Source of the DNA: Thauera aromatica K172
GTDB lineage: Bacteria > Pseudomonadota > Gammaproteobacteria > Burkholderiales > Rhodocyclaceae
Reading direction: 5' to 3'
Length of the DNA stretch: 53,761 bases
Assembly (NCBI RefSeq): GCF_003030465.1
Contig: NZ_CP028340.1
Coordinates: 1-53,761 of the forward strand
Under the pieces are notes generated by a model, which saw only the letters and a list, made by a program, of their open reading frames with translations, was not told the DNA's origin and made no database searches. Shown here piece after piece: positions 9,381 to 18,054 of the stretch. How positions within the stretch are numbered: the first letter of the stretch is position 1; every line of letters starts with the position of its first letter. The translations under genes and the position numbers were made by a program.

Positions 9381-10784
9381 ATGAGCGAAACAGCCGATCA
9401 AATGGCACCTGACGCCTCGCCGGGCGCGGTGTCGAAAAAGTCCGGCGTCCGGCGCGTCAACAACGTGCCTATGTACCTTCTGGCGGGCGTCCTGGGCCTG
9501 TTCCTTCTGGTCATGGCCCTGGTCGCGGCGGATCGTTCCGCGAAGCAAAACGCGCCGGGTGTCGGCACGCAGGAAAGGGCCGGCAATACGTCGATGTTCG
9601 CCAAGGAAATCGCCGGCGAACAGGTCGATGGGATCGTGGCCCCCGCTCAAGCACTGACGCCGCCCGATATGCCCACCACACCGGCCGCCGATCCGGTGTT
9701 GATCGCTCGGCCGGACAACCCGGACGCGCCGCCGGCCCCGCCGTCCGGCGGGCAGAACCTGAATCAACCAGGTGGCGTCCACGATGATGAGGCCGACCGC
9801 ATCCGCATGGCCAAGATGCAAATGATGGAAGAGGCCATCAAGGCCAAGACCACGGTGCAGGTCATCGCGCCGCGTAGCTCTGGCTCGGCCCCTGGTGGCA
9901 ACACGGCCCCGCCGCAAACCCGCGATGAAATGGTGGCCCGCCTCGCAGCGGTTCGCCAGCAAATCGACGCCCAGCGTGCGGATGACCCTACGGCCGCCTA
10001 TCAAGCCCGCCTGGCGCAGCTTCGTAGCTCCGGCGTGGGTGGGGCAGGGGCAGGCGGCGGAATGCCCTCTGGCGGCGCTCCTACGCTGTTGCAGACCTCG
10101 GCATCGGGTGGCGGCAACAACTACGCGCAGTTTGCGGGCAATGGCCAAGGCGACCGCTGGAAGCTGGATTCACAACCGGAAGCCCCGCGCTCGCCGTTCG
10201 AGCTGCGCGCCGGCTTCGTCGTACCGGCCACGCTGATTTCGGGCATCAACTCGGAACTGCCTGGCCAGATCATGGCCCAGGTCAGCCAGAACGTGTACGA
10301 CACGCCGACCGGCAAGCACCTGTTGATTCCGCAAGGCTCGCGCCTGGTGGGCATGTATTCGAGCGATGTGGCCTATGGGCAATCTCGCGTGCTGATTGCC
10401 TGGCAGCGCATCGTGTTCCCGGACGGCAAGGCAATGGATATTGGCTCGATGCCTGGCGGGGATGGCGCGGGCTATGCCGGCTTCAAGGATCAGGTCAACA
10501 ACCATTACTTCCGGGTGTTCGCCTCTGCCTTCCTTATGTCCGGTGTGACCGCCGGCATTGCCATGAGTCAGGACGATGGCAGCAACTCGGTCAATGGCCG
10601 TCCAACGGCTTCCAGCGCGATGAGCGAGGCGCTGGGTCAGCAGCTCGGTCAAGTGACCGCGCAAATGATCGCCAAGAACCTGAACATCGCTCCCACTCTG
10701 GAAATCCGTCCTGGTTATCGCTTCAACGTGATTGTGACCAAGGACATGACTTTCTCGAAACCATACCGCTCGTTTGATTACTGA
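9381..10784 (+). CDS. trbI: Channel scaffold protein TrbI (VirB10-like)
   Basis: Spans from inner to outer membrane and forms the core of the secretion channel. The 467 residues comprise a short cytosolic part, one membrane segment (about 32-50), a proline-rich stalk (about 90-140), a coiled-coil-prone stretch, and a C-terminal VirB10 domain (about 270-460) with HLLIPQGSRLVGMY. The start lies 3 bp after the trbH stop. Confidence 0.96.
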   Translation: MSETADQMAPDASPGAVSKKSGVRRVNNVPMYLLAGVLGLFLLVMALVAADRSAKQNAPGVGTQERAGNTSMFAKEIAGEQVDGIVAPAQALTPPDMPTTPAADPVLIARPDNPDAPPAPPSGGQNLNQPGGVHDDEADRIRMAKMQMMEEAIKAKTTVQVIAPRSSGSAPGGNTAPPQTRDEMVARLAAVRQQIDAQRADDPTAAYQARLAQLRSSGVGGAGAGGGMPSGGAPTLLQTSASGGGNNYAQFAGNGQGDRWKLDSQPEAPRSPFELRAGFVVPATLISGINSELPGQIMAQVSQNVYDTPTGKHLLIPQGSRLVGMYSSDVAYGQSRVLIAWQRIVFPDGKAMDIGSMPGGDGAGYAGFKDQVNNHYFRVFASAFLMSGVTAGIAMSQDDGSNSVNGRPTASSAMSEALGQQLGQVTAQMIAKNLNIAPTLEIRPGYRFNVIVTKDMTFSKPYRSFDY

Positions 10785-10802
10785 CGCCAAGGAGAAAACG
10801 CA

Positions 10803-11573
10803 ATGAAGCAGAAGTTTTTAGCCGCTAAAGTCGCTCTCGTCGTGGCATTGACCGCCGGGGCATTCACTACCTCGCCTGTCCAGGCCGGTATCCCTGTTAT
10901 CGACGGCGGCAACCTGGTGCAGAACGTCATGTCTGCGATGGAAGCGGTCGCCCAAACTGCCAAGCAAATCGAGCAGTACCAGACCCAATTGCAGCAGTAC
11001 GAAAACATGCTGCAAAACACGATGGCCCCGGCCGCGTATATCTGGGATCAGGCGCAGGCCACGATGAATAACTTGCTGGCCGCGCAAGACACGCTCAACT
11101 ACTACAAGAACCAGCTCGGCAGTCTCGATAGCTACCTGGGCAAGTTCCAGGACGTGGCCTATTACCGTGGCTCGCCGTGCTTCAACGGTTCGGGTGGCTG
11201 CACGCCGGCCGAAAAGGCAGCGATGGAAGAGAACCGCCGCCTTGCCAACGAAAGCCAGAAAAAGGCCAACGATGCCTTGTTCCGCAGCCTGGACAAGCAG
11301 CAAGACGCGCTGACCGCTGACGCTCGCACCCTGCAACAGCTCCAAGGCAAGGCGCAGGGCGCGACCGGCCAGCTACAGGCCATCGGCTACGCCAACCAGC
11401 TCGCCAGCCAGCAGGCCAACCAGCTCTTGCAGATTCGCGCCATGTTGCTCGCGCAGCAGAACGCGATTGCGGCCAAAGCGGCCGCCGATCAAGACCAGGC
11501 CGCCCGCGACCAGGCAATGGAAGGCTCGATGACCAAGGGCACTTACAACATGCCCACGCCGCAAACTTTCTAA
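10803..11573 (+). CDS. trbJ: Mating-pair protein TrbJ (VirB5-like)
   Basis: Periplasmic minor pilus component, 256 residues. A signal peptide ends near SPVQA-GIPVID; the rest is highly helical and glutamine-rich, as in VirB5/TrbJ proteins. A perfect KorB operator overlaps codons 5-9 (10817-10829). It ends in MPTPQTF, which resembles the AEPQTF end of the second trbK-like protein nearby. Confidence 0.95.
   Translation: MKQKFLAAKVALVVALTAGAFTTSPVQAGIPVIDGGNLVQNVMSAMEAVAQTAKQIEQYQTQLQQYENMLQNTMAPAAYIWDQAQATMNNLLAAQDTLNYYKNQLGSLDSYLGKFQDVAYYRGSPCFNGSGGCTPAEKAAMEENRRLANESQKKANDALFRSLDKQQDALTADARTLQQLQGKAQGATGQLQAIGYANQLASQQANQLLQIRAMLLAQQNAIAAKAAADQDQAARDQAMEGSMTKGTYNMPTPQTF
10817..10829. promoter_or_regulatory. 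KorB operator inside the start of trbJ
   Basis: TTTAGCCGCTAAA falls in the coding sequence just after the trbJ start codon. KorB may act here from a distance or as a ParB-type binding site; no promoter is obvious directly beside it. Confidence 0.85.
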
Positions 11574-11582
11574 GGAGGCCGC

Positions 11583-11756
11583 ATGAAAGCCAAGACCATC
11601 ATCTTGACCCTGGCCGCACTGGCCTCGGTGCTGCTGGCCGGTTGCAGTGATGACCGTTATTCGGTCAGCGATGAACATTGCAAGCCGGAGTATTGGCAGC
11701 AGCTCCCCGATAACCCCGAACGCGCCGCGCTCGTCGAAGCGTGCATGACGCGATGA
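11583..11756 (+). CDS. trbK: Entry-exclusion lipoprotein TrbK (short form)
   Basis: Lipoprotein of 57 residues, MKAKTIILTLAALASVLLAGC then a short polar tail ending LVEACMTR. The lipobox LLAG-C is clear. TrbK is the known entry-exclusion protein, which blocks redundant uptake of the same plasmid. GGAGG precedes the ATG. The stop overlaps the start of a second, related lipoprotein gene (ATGA at 11753-11756). Confidence 0.85.
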   Translation: MKAKTIILTLAALASVLLAGCSDDRYSVSDEHCKPEYWQQLPDNPERAALVEACMTR

Positions 11757-11968
11757 AGGCGCTGATTCGGGTTGGTCTGGTGATGGTCATTGTCCCGGCA
11801 GCTCTAACGGGCTGCTGGGACAACAAGGCCGCCCCTATCGAACCGACTGCGGAATCATGCAGCCCTGATTTTTACAAGGCCCTGCCGGCTGGAAAGCAAC
11901 GCGACAACCTGGTCGAAGCCTGCATGACGAAAGGCCAGTACCGCGCTGCTGAACCGCAGACGTTCTAG
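11753..11968 (+). CDS. Second TrbK-like lipoprotein
   Basis: Lipoprotein of 71 residues: leader ending in PAALTG-CWDN, then a tail containing CSPDFYKALP and LVEACMTKGQYR. The preceding trbK has CKPEYWQQLP and LVEACMTR at matching places, so the two look like diverged tandem copies. It overlaps trbK by 4 bp and precedes trbL by 11 bp. Either copy could be the effective exclusion protein; I cannot tell which from sequence alone. Confidence 0.8.
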   Translation: MKALIRVGLVMVIVPAALTGCWDNKAAPIEPTAESCSPDFYKALPAGKQRDNLVEACMTKGQYRAAEPQTF

Positions 11969-11979
11969 GAGAAAAAAAC

Positions 11980-13896
11980 ATGAAAAATCGCAGTGCATGG
12001 TTTGCGATAGCGGCGGCGGTCGTCGTTCTGCTTATCGCGGCCCCCGATGCTTTTGCAGGCACACCGGGCAATGCCAACGTCGGCTTCTACGACGACATTT
12101 TGCGGCGGTTCCAAAGCGCGGCCACTGGCTGGCAGTCCGTCATCACTAACGCCGCTTCCTGGCTGTTCTGGACGCTGGTTGTGATTTCGATGGTCTGGAC
12201 GTTCGGCATGATGGCCTTGCGCAAGGCCGACATTGGCGAGTTCTTCGCGGAGTTCGTCCGGTTCACGATCTTCACCGGCTTTTTCTGGTGGCTGCTCATC
12301 AACGGCCCCAACTTCGCCGTGTCGATCATGCAATCGCTTTCCCAGCTCGGCGCGTCGGCCGGGGGCCTGCCATCCACACCGGGCCAGCTCGGCATCACGC
12401 CTTCTGGAATCGTGGATATTGGCTTTAAGATTTTCGGGCAGATTATCGACAATATGTCGTTCTGGCCTAACAAGTTCCACCTGAGCCTTATGGGTGGCCT
12501 CATGGGCTTGGGCATCCTGGTCATGCTGTGCCTTATCGGCATCAACATGCTGTTGCTCCTGGTGTCGGCCTGGTTTCTTGCGTATGCCGGCATCTTCTTC
12601 CTTGGCTTTGGTGGATCGCGTTGGACTTCCGACATGGCGATCAACTACTACAAGACCGTGCTGGGCCTGGCCGTCCAGATTCTGGCAATGGTGCTTCTGA
12701 TTGCCATCGGCAAGACCTTCCTTGACCAGTATTACGCGACCCTCCAAGCCGACATTAGCGCCACGAACCTGAAATCAATGGCCGCGCTCTTGATGGCGTG
12801 CGTTGTTCTCCTGGCGTTGACCTCTCGGATTCCTCCGCTTCTTGCTGGAATCATCACTGGCGCGGCCGTAGGCGGCGGCGGTGTTGGCAGCATGGTCGGT
12901 GCTGGCACGCTTGCAGCGGCCGCAGGTATGGCCGGCGCGGCCGTAGCGACTGGCGGCGCGGCTCTGGCCGCCGGCGGGGCAGCAGCAGCGGGCGGGGCGC
13001 AGGCAGTTATGGCGGCGTTCTCCAAGGCCAGCGAAAACGCCTCAAGCGGCGGCGGTGGCGGCGATCTTATGTCGGCGTTCAGTGGTGGCGGTGGCGATGA
13101 CGGCGGCGGCGGTGGCGGTGGCGGCGATGAAGCTGGCACCGGCGACACGCCCTTTGCTCAAGCCGCCGGCTTTGGTGGCGGTGGCGGTGACGGCGGCGGT
13201 GGCGGTGGTGACACCAGCACCGGCGGCGGTGCCGATTCGTCGGGCGGCGATGGCGGCGGCAAGTCCGGCGGCGGCAAAGCAGCCAGCGGCGACAAGACGG
13301 CCAGCGCCGGCGGCGCGCAATCGTCGGGTGGCGGCAAGTCCGGCGGCGGTACTTCGTCCAGCTCGGGCGACGACACTGGCGGCGCATCGAGCGGCGGCGG
13401 TGCTGCCGCAGCAGCGGGCGGTGGATTCCTGGCCTCGGCCGCCAAGGCCGGCCGGATCACGGCGGACGCGGGCGGCATCTTGGCCAAGGCCGCCGGATCG
13501 GTGGCCAAGGCCAAAGCGGCCGGCATCAAGGATTCGGCAATGGCTCGTATCGCTGAAACAACCGGCGGCAAGATGGCCGCAGCAATCAAGGCCAGCGGGG
13601 CAGGGGCGGCGTCCGGTGGCGATGCCGGCGCGGGCGCAGCTCCAAGTGCTGGCAGCGAGTTCACCGGCAACAACCTTGGCGGCGACGGCGGCGGCGGCGA
13701 TGGCTGGATCAACCAAACCGGCGGATTCAGCGAGCTATCGGAAGCCGACCAGGCGCAGGCAATGGAGTCCCATGCCGAATGGCAGGCCAAGAGTGAAGGC
13801 AATACGTTCGGTGTCGAGGACTACGTTTCGTATGTCCAGGAGCGGCAGCAGGAGCGGAATGCCGAAGCCGCTAGTTTCGTCAACAAAAAGGCGTGA
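11980..13896 (+). CDS. trbL: Inner-membrane channel protein TrbL (VirB6-like)
   Basis: Polytopic inner-membrane protein, 638 residues. A signal-like segment ends at DAFA-GTPG, followed by at least five membrane segments up to about residue 310. The middle (about 340-480) is a glycine/serine low-complexity tract of GGGG, GDGG and SGGG runs, followed by an alanine-rich stretch and a charged end. From memory the RP4 protein is near 528 residues, so the low-complexity part accounts for the greater length. Confidence 0.93.
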   Translation: MKNRSAWFAIAAAVVVLLIAAPDAFAGTPGNANVGFYDDILRRFQSAATGWQSVITNAASWLFWTLVVISMVWTFGMMALRKADIGEFFAEFVRFTIFTGFFWWLLINGPNFAVSIMQSLSQLGASAGGLPSTPGQLGITPSGIVDIGFKIFGQIIDNMSFWPNKFHLSLMGGLMGLGILVMLCLIGINMLLLLVSAWFLAYAGIFFLGFGGSRWTSDMAINYYKTVLGLAVQILAMVLLIAIGKTFLDQYYATLQADISATNLKSMAALLMACVVLLALTSRIPPLLAGIITGAAVGGGGVGSMVGAGTLAAAAGMAGAAVATGGAALAAGGAAAAGGAQAVMAAFSKASENASSGGGGGDLMSAFSGGGGDDGGGGGGGGDEAGTGDTPFAQAAGFGGGGGDGGGGGGDTSTGGGADSSGGDGGGKSGGGKAASGDKTASAGGAQSSGGGKSGGGTSSSSGDDTGGASSGGGAAAAAGGGFLASAAKAGRITADAGGILAKAAGSVAKAKAAGIKDSAMARIAETTGGKMAAAIKASGAGAASGGDAGAGAAPSAGSEFTGNNLGGDGGGGDGWINQTGGFSELSEADQAQAMESHAEWQAKSEGNTFGVEDYVSYVQERQQERNAEAASFVNKKA

Positions 13897-13931
13897 AGCC
13901 TGAAACCATCACTTCAAAAGGAGTTTTAACC

Positions 13932-14519
13932 ATGAATAAGAAACTGCTTTCCTCCCTGGTCGTCGCCGTCGCGGCTTTCGGTTCGGTCGGTACGGCCAGC
14001 GCGCAGGAAGTCTTGACCGGCGACACCCGCCTTGCTTGCGAAGCGGTGTTGTGCCTGGCCTCCGGCACCCGGCCCAGCGAATGCGCGCCGTCGCTCAATC
14101 GCTATTTCAGCATCACGGCCCGCAAGTTCAAGGACACGCTCAAGAAGCGCCGGAACTTCCTCAACCTGTGCCCGGTATCGAACCAGACGCCGGAAATGTC
14201 CTCGCTGATTTCCGCGCAGGTCAACGGGGCTGGCCGGTGCGATGCGCAGGCCCTCAATAGCACGCTGATTAGCTATCGCGGCTGGGACAGCGGCGAAACG
14301 TACATCAGCAATCGGATGCCGGACTACTGCGCGGCATACACCGGCCACGCTTACACCGACTTCAATTCGAGCGGCACCATGCCCCGTTATGTTGGGACGC
14401 CAGAGGAAGGCGGGTATTGGGTCGAGGCAAGGGACTATGACCGCGCCCTGGCTGAATATAACGCCCGCCTGGAAGAACAACGCCGCCGGAACCGCGAAAA
14501 CGGTTGGATGCAGCGGTAA
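13932..14519 (+). CDS. trbM: Periplasmic protein TrbM
   Basis: 195-residue product with a cleavable leader (cut near GTASA-QEVL) and several cysteines (CEAVLCLASG, CAP, CPV). It belongs to the TrbM/KikA/MpfK family, accessory to mating-pair formation. I chose ATG 13932, after AAGGAG, rather than an in-frame codon 39 bp upstream. It precedes the transglycosylase gene trbN by 16 bp. Confidence 0.92.
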   Translation: MNKKLLSSLVVAVAAFGSVGTASAQEVLTGDTRLACEAVLCLASGTRPSECAPSLNRYFSITARKFKDTLKKRRNFLNLCPVSNQTPEMSSLISAQVNGAGRCDAQALNSTLISYRGWDSGETYISNRMPDYCAAYTGHAYTDFNSSGTMPRYVGTPEEGGYWVEARDYDRALAEYNARLEEQRRRNRENGWMQR

Positions 14520-14535
14520 GGGGAGGGGAGGGGAC

Positions 14536-15165
14536 ATGCTGCCATTCGTTGCCGATATGCCGCCGCAGATTCAGGAGCGCGTCGTGTGCTCTATCTCGGC
14601 GGCCGTCAAGTATGAAGTCCCGGCCAACATCGTGTTGGCCGTGGCTGAAAAGGAAGCAGGTAAGCCGGGCCAGTGGGTGCGCAACACGAATGGCACTCAC
14701 GATGTTGGCCCGATGCAGTTCAACACGACTTACCTGCGCGACCTGGCCCGCTACGGGATCACGGCAGACGATGTAGCGGCCGCCGGCTGCTACTCGTATG
14801 ACTTGGCCGCTTGGCGGTTGCGGATGCACATTCGCAACGACAAGGGCGACCTGTGGACGAAAGCCGCTAACTATCACTCGCGCACGCCTCGGTACAACAC
14901 CGTGTACCGGGCCGACTTGATCCGCAAGGCGACCAAGTGGGCCGATTGGCTCGAAGCGCGTTTTGTGACCCTGGACGTGACGAAAGAGGGCGCTACCGCT
15001 TCGGTGCCGACCATGCCGGCGACCGTCCAGCAAGTGGCCCAGCAATCGCCTGTGGCGGCCCCAGCGGCCGCCCCGGCGACTGCGCAACACAAGCCCGCAG
15101 CACATAGCTCGCTGAACACCGCCAGCTATGTGCCGCGTTCCATATCGTTTCGCTCGCAGGATTAA
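14536..15165 (+). CDS. trbN: Lytic transglycosylase TrbN (VirB1-like)
   Basis: Cell-wall hydrolase that opens the peptidoglycan for the mating channel. The 209 residues carry the SLT-type catalytic region: Glu within VAEKEAGKPG (about residue 41) and the following DVGPMQFN motif. The C-terminal 50 residues are Ala/Pro-rich. ATG 14536 follows GGGGAGGGG. Confidence 0.93.
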   Translation: MLPFVADMPPQIQERVVCSISAAVKYEVPANIVLAVAEKEAGKPGQWVRNTNGTHDVGPMQFNTTYLRDLARYGITADDVAAAGCYSYDLAAWRLRMHIRNDKGDLWTKAANYHSRTPRYNTVYRADLIRKATKWADWLEARFVTLDVTKEGATASVPTMPATVQQVAQQSPVAAPAAAPATAQHKPAAHSSLNTASYVPRSISFRSQD

Positions 15166-15178
15166 GCGCGGGCCTTCA

Positions 15179-15191
15179 TTTAGCGGCTAAA
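15179..15191. promoter_or_regulatory. KorB operator before trbO
   Basis: TTTAGCGGCTAAA, perfect, ending 2 bp before the trbO ATG at 15194, so binding here would cover the trbO ribosome-binding region in DNA. Confidence 0.88.
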
Positions 15192-15193
15192 GC

Positions 15194-15463
15194 ATGGATA
15201 GATTCCACGATTTCATGATGCGTTACACGCTGGGCCTTTGGGGCTGCATCAGCGGCTATTGCAAGTGGGCCGAATCGCAAGCAAAGAACGACAAGGATTT
15301 GCTTGTTCTCGGCATTGGCCCGGTCTTTGTCCTGGGCCTGCTCCTGTGGTCGCTGCCGGGCTGGATCGGCAAGCCCATTGCCTTCATCTTGTCGCTGCCG
15401 GCGCTATACCTGGCCTTCCTGGTGCTGCGCGCCTACTCCGTTCGGACAGGGAAGCGGAAGTGA
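15194..15463 (+). CDS. trbO: TrbO, small membrane protein
   Basis: 89-residue protein with two hydrophobic segments (LVLGIGPVFVLGLLLWSLPG and IAFILSLPALYLAFLVL). The place between trbN and trbP identifies it as TrbO; its function is not established, and it is not needed for transfer in RP4 as far as I recall. It overlaps trbP by GTGA. Confidence 0.85.
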   Translation: MDRFHDFMMRYTLGLWGCISGYCKWAESQAKNDKDLLVLGIGPVFVLGLLLWSLPGWIGKPIAFILSLPALYLAFLVLRAYSVRTGKRK

Positions 15464-16158
15464 AGCCGCTGCGCATGTCGGACGGTTCGCTTGAGCTGTT
15501 GAAGTGGCTCGCCTTGGTCTTGATGACCGGCGATCACGTCAACAAGTATCTGTTCAACGGCACCATTGATTGGCTGTTCGATGCCGGCCGGCTTTGCTTG
15601 CCGATCTTCGTTTTTGTCCTGGCGTACAACCTTGCTCGGCCTGGTGTGTTCGAGCGCGGGGCCTATCCCCGCACCATGAAACGCATGGCGCTGTTCGGTG
15701 TGGTCGCCTCGGTGCCATTCATCGCCCTGGGCGGCCTGGGCGGCGGGTGGTGGCCGCTCAATGTCATGTTCACCCTCTTGGTCATTACGGCCACGCTGTA
15801 CCTGGTCGAACGCGGTGGTGTTGGCAACCTGGTTGCCGCCGGCCTGGTGTTCCTGGTCGGCGGTAGCGTTGTTGAATACTGGTGGCCGGCCATCGTTCTC
15901 GGCCTGGCCGTCTGGTCTTATTGCAAGCGCCCCACCTGGACAGCCGCGGCGGTCGCGCTGCTGGCCCTGGCCGCGCTCTGGTTCATCAATCGCAACCTGT
16001 GGGCCTTGGCGGTGTTGCCGCTGCTCCTGGTCGCCTCTCGCATTGATCTGTCCATGCCGCGCCTGCGCTGGGCTTTCTATGCCTATTACCCGCTGCACCT
16101 GGCTGCGCTCTGGTTGATCCGCATTCCCATGAGCAAGGCCGGATACCTATTCTTTTGA
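15460..16158 (+). CDS. trbP: TrbP, TraX-like integral membrane protein
   Basis: 232-residue protein with about seven hydrophobic segments and TraX-type N-terminal sequence (LELLKWLALVLMTGDHVNKYLF). TraX of F acetylates pilin, and TrbP is considered an accessory pilin-modifying protein. I chose GTG 15460 because it overlaps the trbO stop and gives the family N terminus; ATG 15475 is the alternative. Confidence 0.88.
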   Translation: MKPLRMSDGSLELLKWLALVLMTGDHVNKYLFNGTIDWLFDAGRLCLPIFVFVLAYNLARPGVFERGAYPRTMKRMALFGVVASVPFIALGGLGGGWWPLNVMFTLLVITATLYLVERGGVGNLVAAGLVFLVGGSVVEYWWPAIVLGLAVWSYCKRPTWTAAAVALLALAALWFINRNLWALAVLPLLLVASRIDLSMPRLRWAFYAYYPLHLAALWLIRIPMSKAGYLFF

Positions 16159-16172
16159 TTGGAGTCTGTCCG

Positions 16173-16604
16173 ATGCGTAAAGCGTTCTTCCTGGCCATTT
16201 CCTTGGCGTCCATGATCTTCGCGCAAGGCGCGCTGGCCGCCGACTACGGCACCGCCCATAGCACGCCTGTTTCCTCGATGGTGATGGTTTCCTTCCCGGA
16301 CAGCAGCACCACGTTCCAGCCGCCGGCGGACGTGGCCGCCGTCCTTGCTGACGCCCGCGCCGCCTCGATGATCTATGTCAACGGCCGCACCAGTACGAAC
16401 CGGCCCAGCGCCCGCGATGAAATCCTGGCATTGAAGCGTGCCTTGTCGGCGCGCAAGTACCTGGTGGATCGTGGCGTGTCGCCGCTCAAGATCATGGTGA
16501 ATTTCGCGTCGGCCGCCGACTACGTGACCGAGAACATCACGCCCGAAGGGCGCTACCAGAACCAACGTGTTGAAATCGAATTGATCTACGTGCCCATGTT
16601 CTAG
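16173..16604 (+). CDS. upf30.5: Upf30.5, secreted OmpA-like protein
   Basis: 143 residues with a signal peptide (cut near QGALA-ADYG) and an OmpA-like C-terminal part: the pattern RAL-ARKYLVDRGV and NQRVEIELI resembles peptidoglycan-binding OmpA domains. Start at ATG 16173. The position after trbP matches the upf30.5 gene of IncP-1 plasmids, whose role is unknown. Confidence 0.85.
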   Translation: MRKAFFLAISLASMIFAQGALAADYGTAHSTPVSSMVMVSFPDSSTTFQPPADVAAVLADARAASMIYVNGRTSTNRPSARDEILALKRALSARKYLVDRGVSPLKIMVNFASAADYVTENITPEGRYQNQRVEIELIYVPMF

Positions 16605-16646
16605 GCACGGGCCGTCCACTTTTTTCACTGATAAGGAGTTTGCTGC

Positions 16647-17060
16647 ATGAAATCTATAAACCGCCTAGCTCTTGCTTTGCCGATCCTGGCCCTTGCCGGT
16701 TGCGCCGCGCTGGATCAGGTCGCCAAGGACATTCAAAAGGCCACGGCCCCGGTCATGGTGACGGATACGCTGCCGCAGATTTGCCAAGCGGCGAAGAACA
16801 ACCAGGTGCAAGCCAATAGCACGTATGTCGGTAAGGGCCTGGCCATGACTGGCGAAGTCCGGTCAGTCAATGAAGGCTTCCAGCCTCACTATCGCGTGCT
16901 GTTGAAAGCTGGCCAAGTGTCGATTCACGCCGGCACCGACAACAAGGCCAACGTCACCGCGTTGACAGTCGGCAAGACGGCCCGCGCCTCCGGTGTCATT
17001 ACGGACGTGTCCTATGACTTCAACGGCTGCGCAATCTCTTTGAAAGACGCGACGTTCTAG
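16647..17060 (+). CDS. upf31.0: Upf31.0, lipoprotein with OB-fold-like domain
   Basis: 137 residues; lipobox LALAG-CAALD near residue 20, then a domain resembling the tRNA_anti-like OB fold (GKGLAMTGEVRSVNEGF). AAGGAG precedes the ATG. It is the last ordinary trb-side gene; its function is unknown. Confidence 0.82.
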   Translation: MKSINRLALALPILALAGCAALDQVAKDIQKATAPVMVTDTLPQICQAAKNNQVQANSTYVGKGLAMTGEVRSVNEGFQPHYRVLLKAGQVSIHAGTDNKANVTALTVGKTARASGVITDVSYDFNGCAISLKDATF

Positions 17061-17085
17061 CCCAGCAAGGAAACGGCCGCCGATC

Positions 17086-18054
17086 ATGGACATTAAGCGA
17101 AAGAATCATCCGCTTAACATTTCTGCGATATTGGACGTACTAGCCCCGCTGGCATGGGTAGCATTGGTATCACTTGTTGCTCTAGCTGGCAGGGCAGTCG
17201 GCAATGACTGGATGTTGTTCGGCGGCCTGTGGTTTGCCTTAGCTGTTGCGGCTGGCTTATGGGCTTCCAGACAACCCTGGATTGTGAGAACGGGAAATCC
17301 GATAGAACGCCGTATCGGAATCGGTCTTTCCGTCGCCCTGATTCCTGTTTTGACCTATGCCATAGCTCTGCTGTCTGGCATTGCGCTAGAACGAGTTTCA
17401 AGCGAGCGATACGCTGCCGCCCGCAGCGCCTTTGTGGCCGACGCGGACGGCTTCCCCTTCCTTAAAAAGTTTGCGCTTGAACATTACGGTGTGCATGTCG
17501 TGCTTTCATCCGCTGTGTCTGGTTGGAACACGAACACCGTTGCACTACCACACTCGATCCCGGCGCTTATGTACGTAGGGCCTGGCTACTGTGATCTGGT
17601 CTTGAATCCGGCGAATGTCCTAAAAGGCTTCACCGGCTCCGATCCCACCCCTTGGATTAAAGGGGTTATGGTGCATGAACTTGCGCACTGTCTGGACGTT
17701 TCCCGCGATATGCCCAGCTTTACAGGCCGCGATATCGGCACCCGCTCTATCGCTCCTGGTGCGGCTGTTAGCGCGGTGACTCTGGAACAGCACCTAGAGG
17801 CCGCGTCACGGCTTCCATCGCAAGTATGGCGTGAAGCCTTGGCAGATAGCTTTACTGTCGGCTTTTGGCGAATGACCGAACCCAGCGCCGACCAACTTAT
17901 TACCGATCTCCTTGAAAAGCGTTCCAGCGGTGATGCCGCGCACTACACAAGCTGCTGGATCGAACAGGCAATGCAAACCCCCCTGCCCCGCTCGATGCCG
18001 GCATTATTGCCTTGGGCCGATACCATCCGCGCGTCATCAACCTGTACGCTTTGA
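17086..18054 (+). CDS. Unrecognised membrane protein with an HExxH motif
   Basis: 322 residues; I do not recognise a named family. Three hydrophobic segments occupy about residues 10-95. The C-terminal part is soluble and contains VHELAHCLDV (about residues 195-205), an HExxH zinc-metallopeptidase signature, then EALADSFTVGFW, whose acidic residues could supply the third zinc ligand. It lies between upf31.0 and the converging parA, overlapping the parA end by 18 bp. It reads as less GC-rich than its neighbours, which hints at a separate origin. Confidence 0.7.
   Translation: MDIKRKNHPLNISAILDVLAPLAWVALVSLVALAGRAVGNDWMLFGGLWFALAVAAGLWASRQPWIVRTGNPIERRIGIGLSVALIPVLTYAIALLSGIALERVSSERYAAARSAFVADADGFPFLKKFALEHYGVHVVLSSAVSGWNTNTVALPHSIPALMYVGPGYCDLVLNPANVLKGFTGSDPTPWIKGVMVHELAHCLDVSRDMPSFTGRDIGTRSIAPGAAVSAVTLEQHLEAASRLPSQVWREALADSFTVGFWRMTEPSADQLITDLLEKRSSGDAAHYTSCWIEQAMQTPLPRSMPALLPWADTIRASSTCTL

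Noticed and set aside
13042..13903. Long open frames on both strands over trbL
   Set aside because: They are by-products of the GC-rich glycine tract; their products are Pro/Arg/Ala-rich with no start signal, and trbL is clearly the real gene.
15238..15459. Longer start for trbP
   Set aside because: The upstream part is the trbO gene in another frame; GTG 15460 overlaps the trbO stop and gives the family N terminus.
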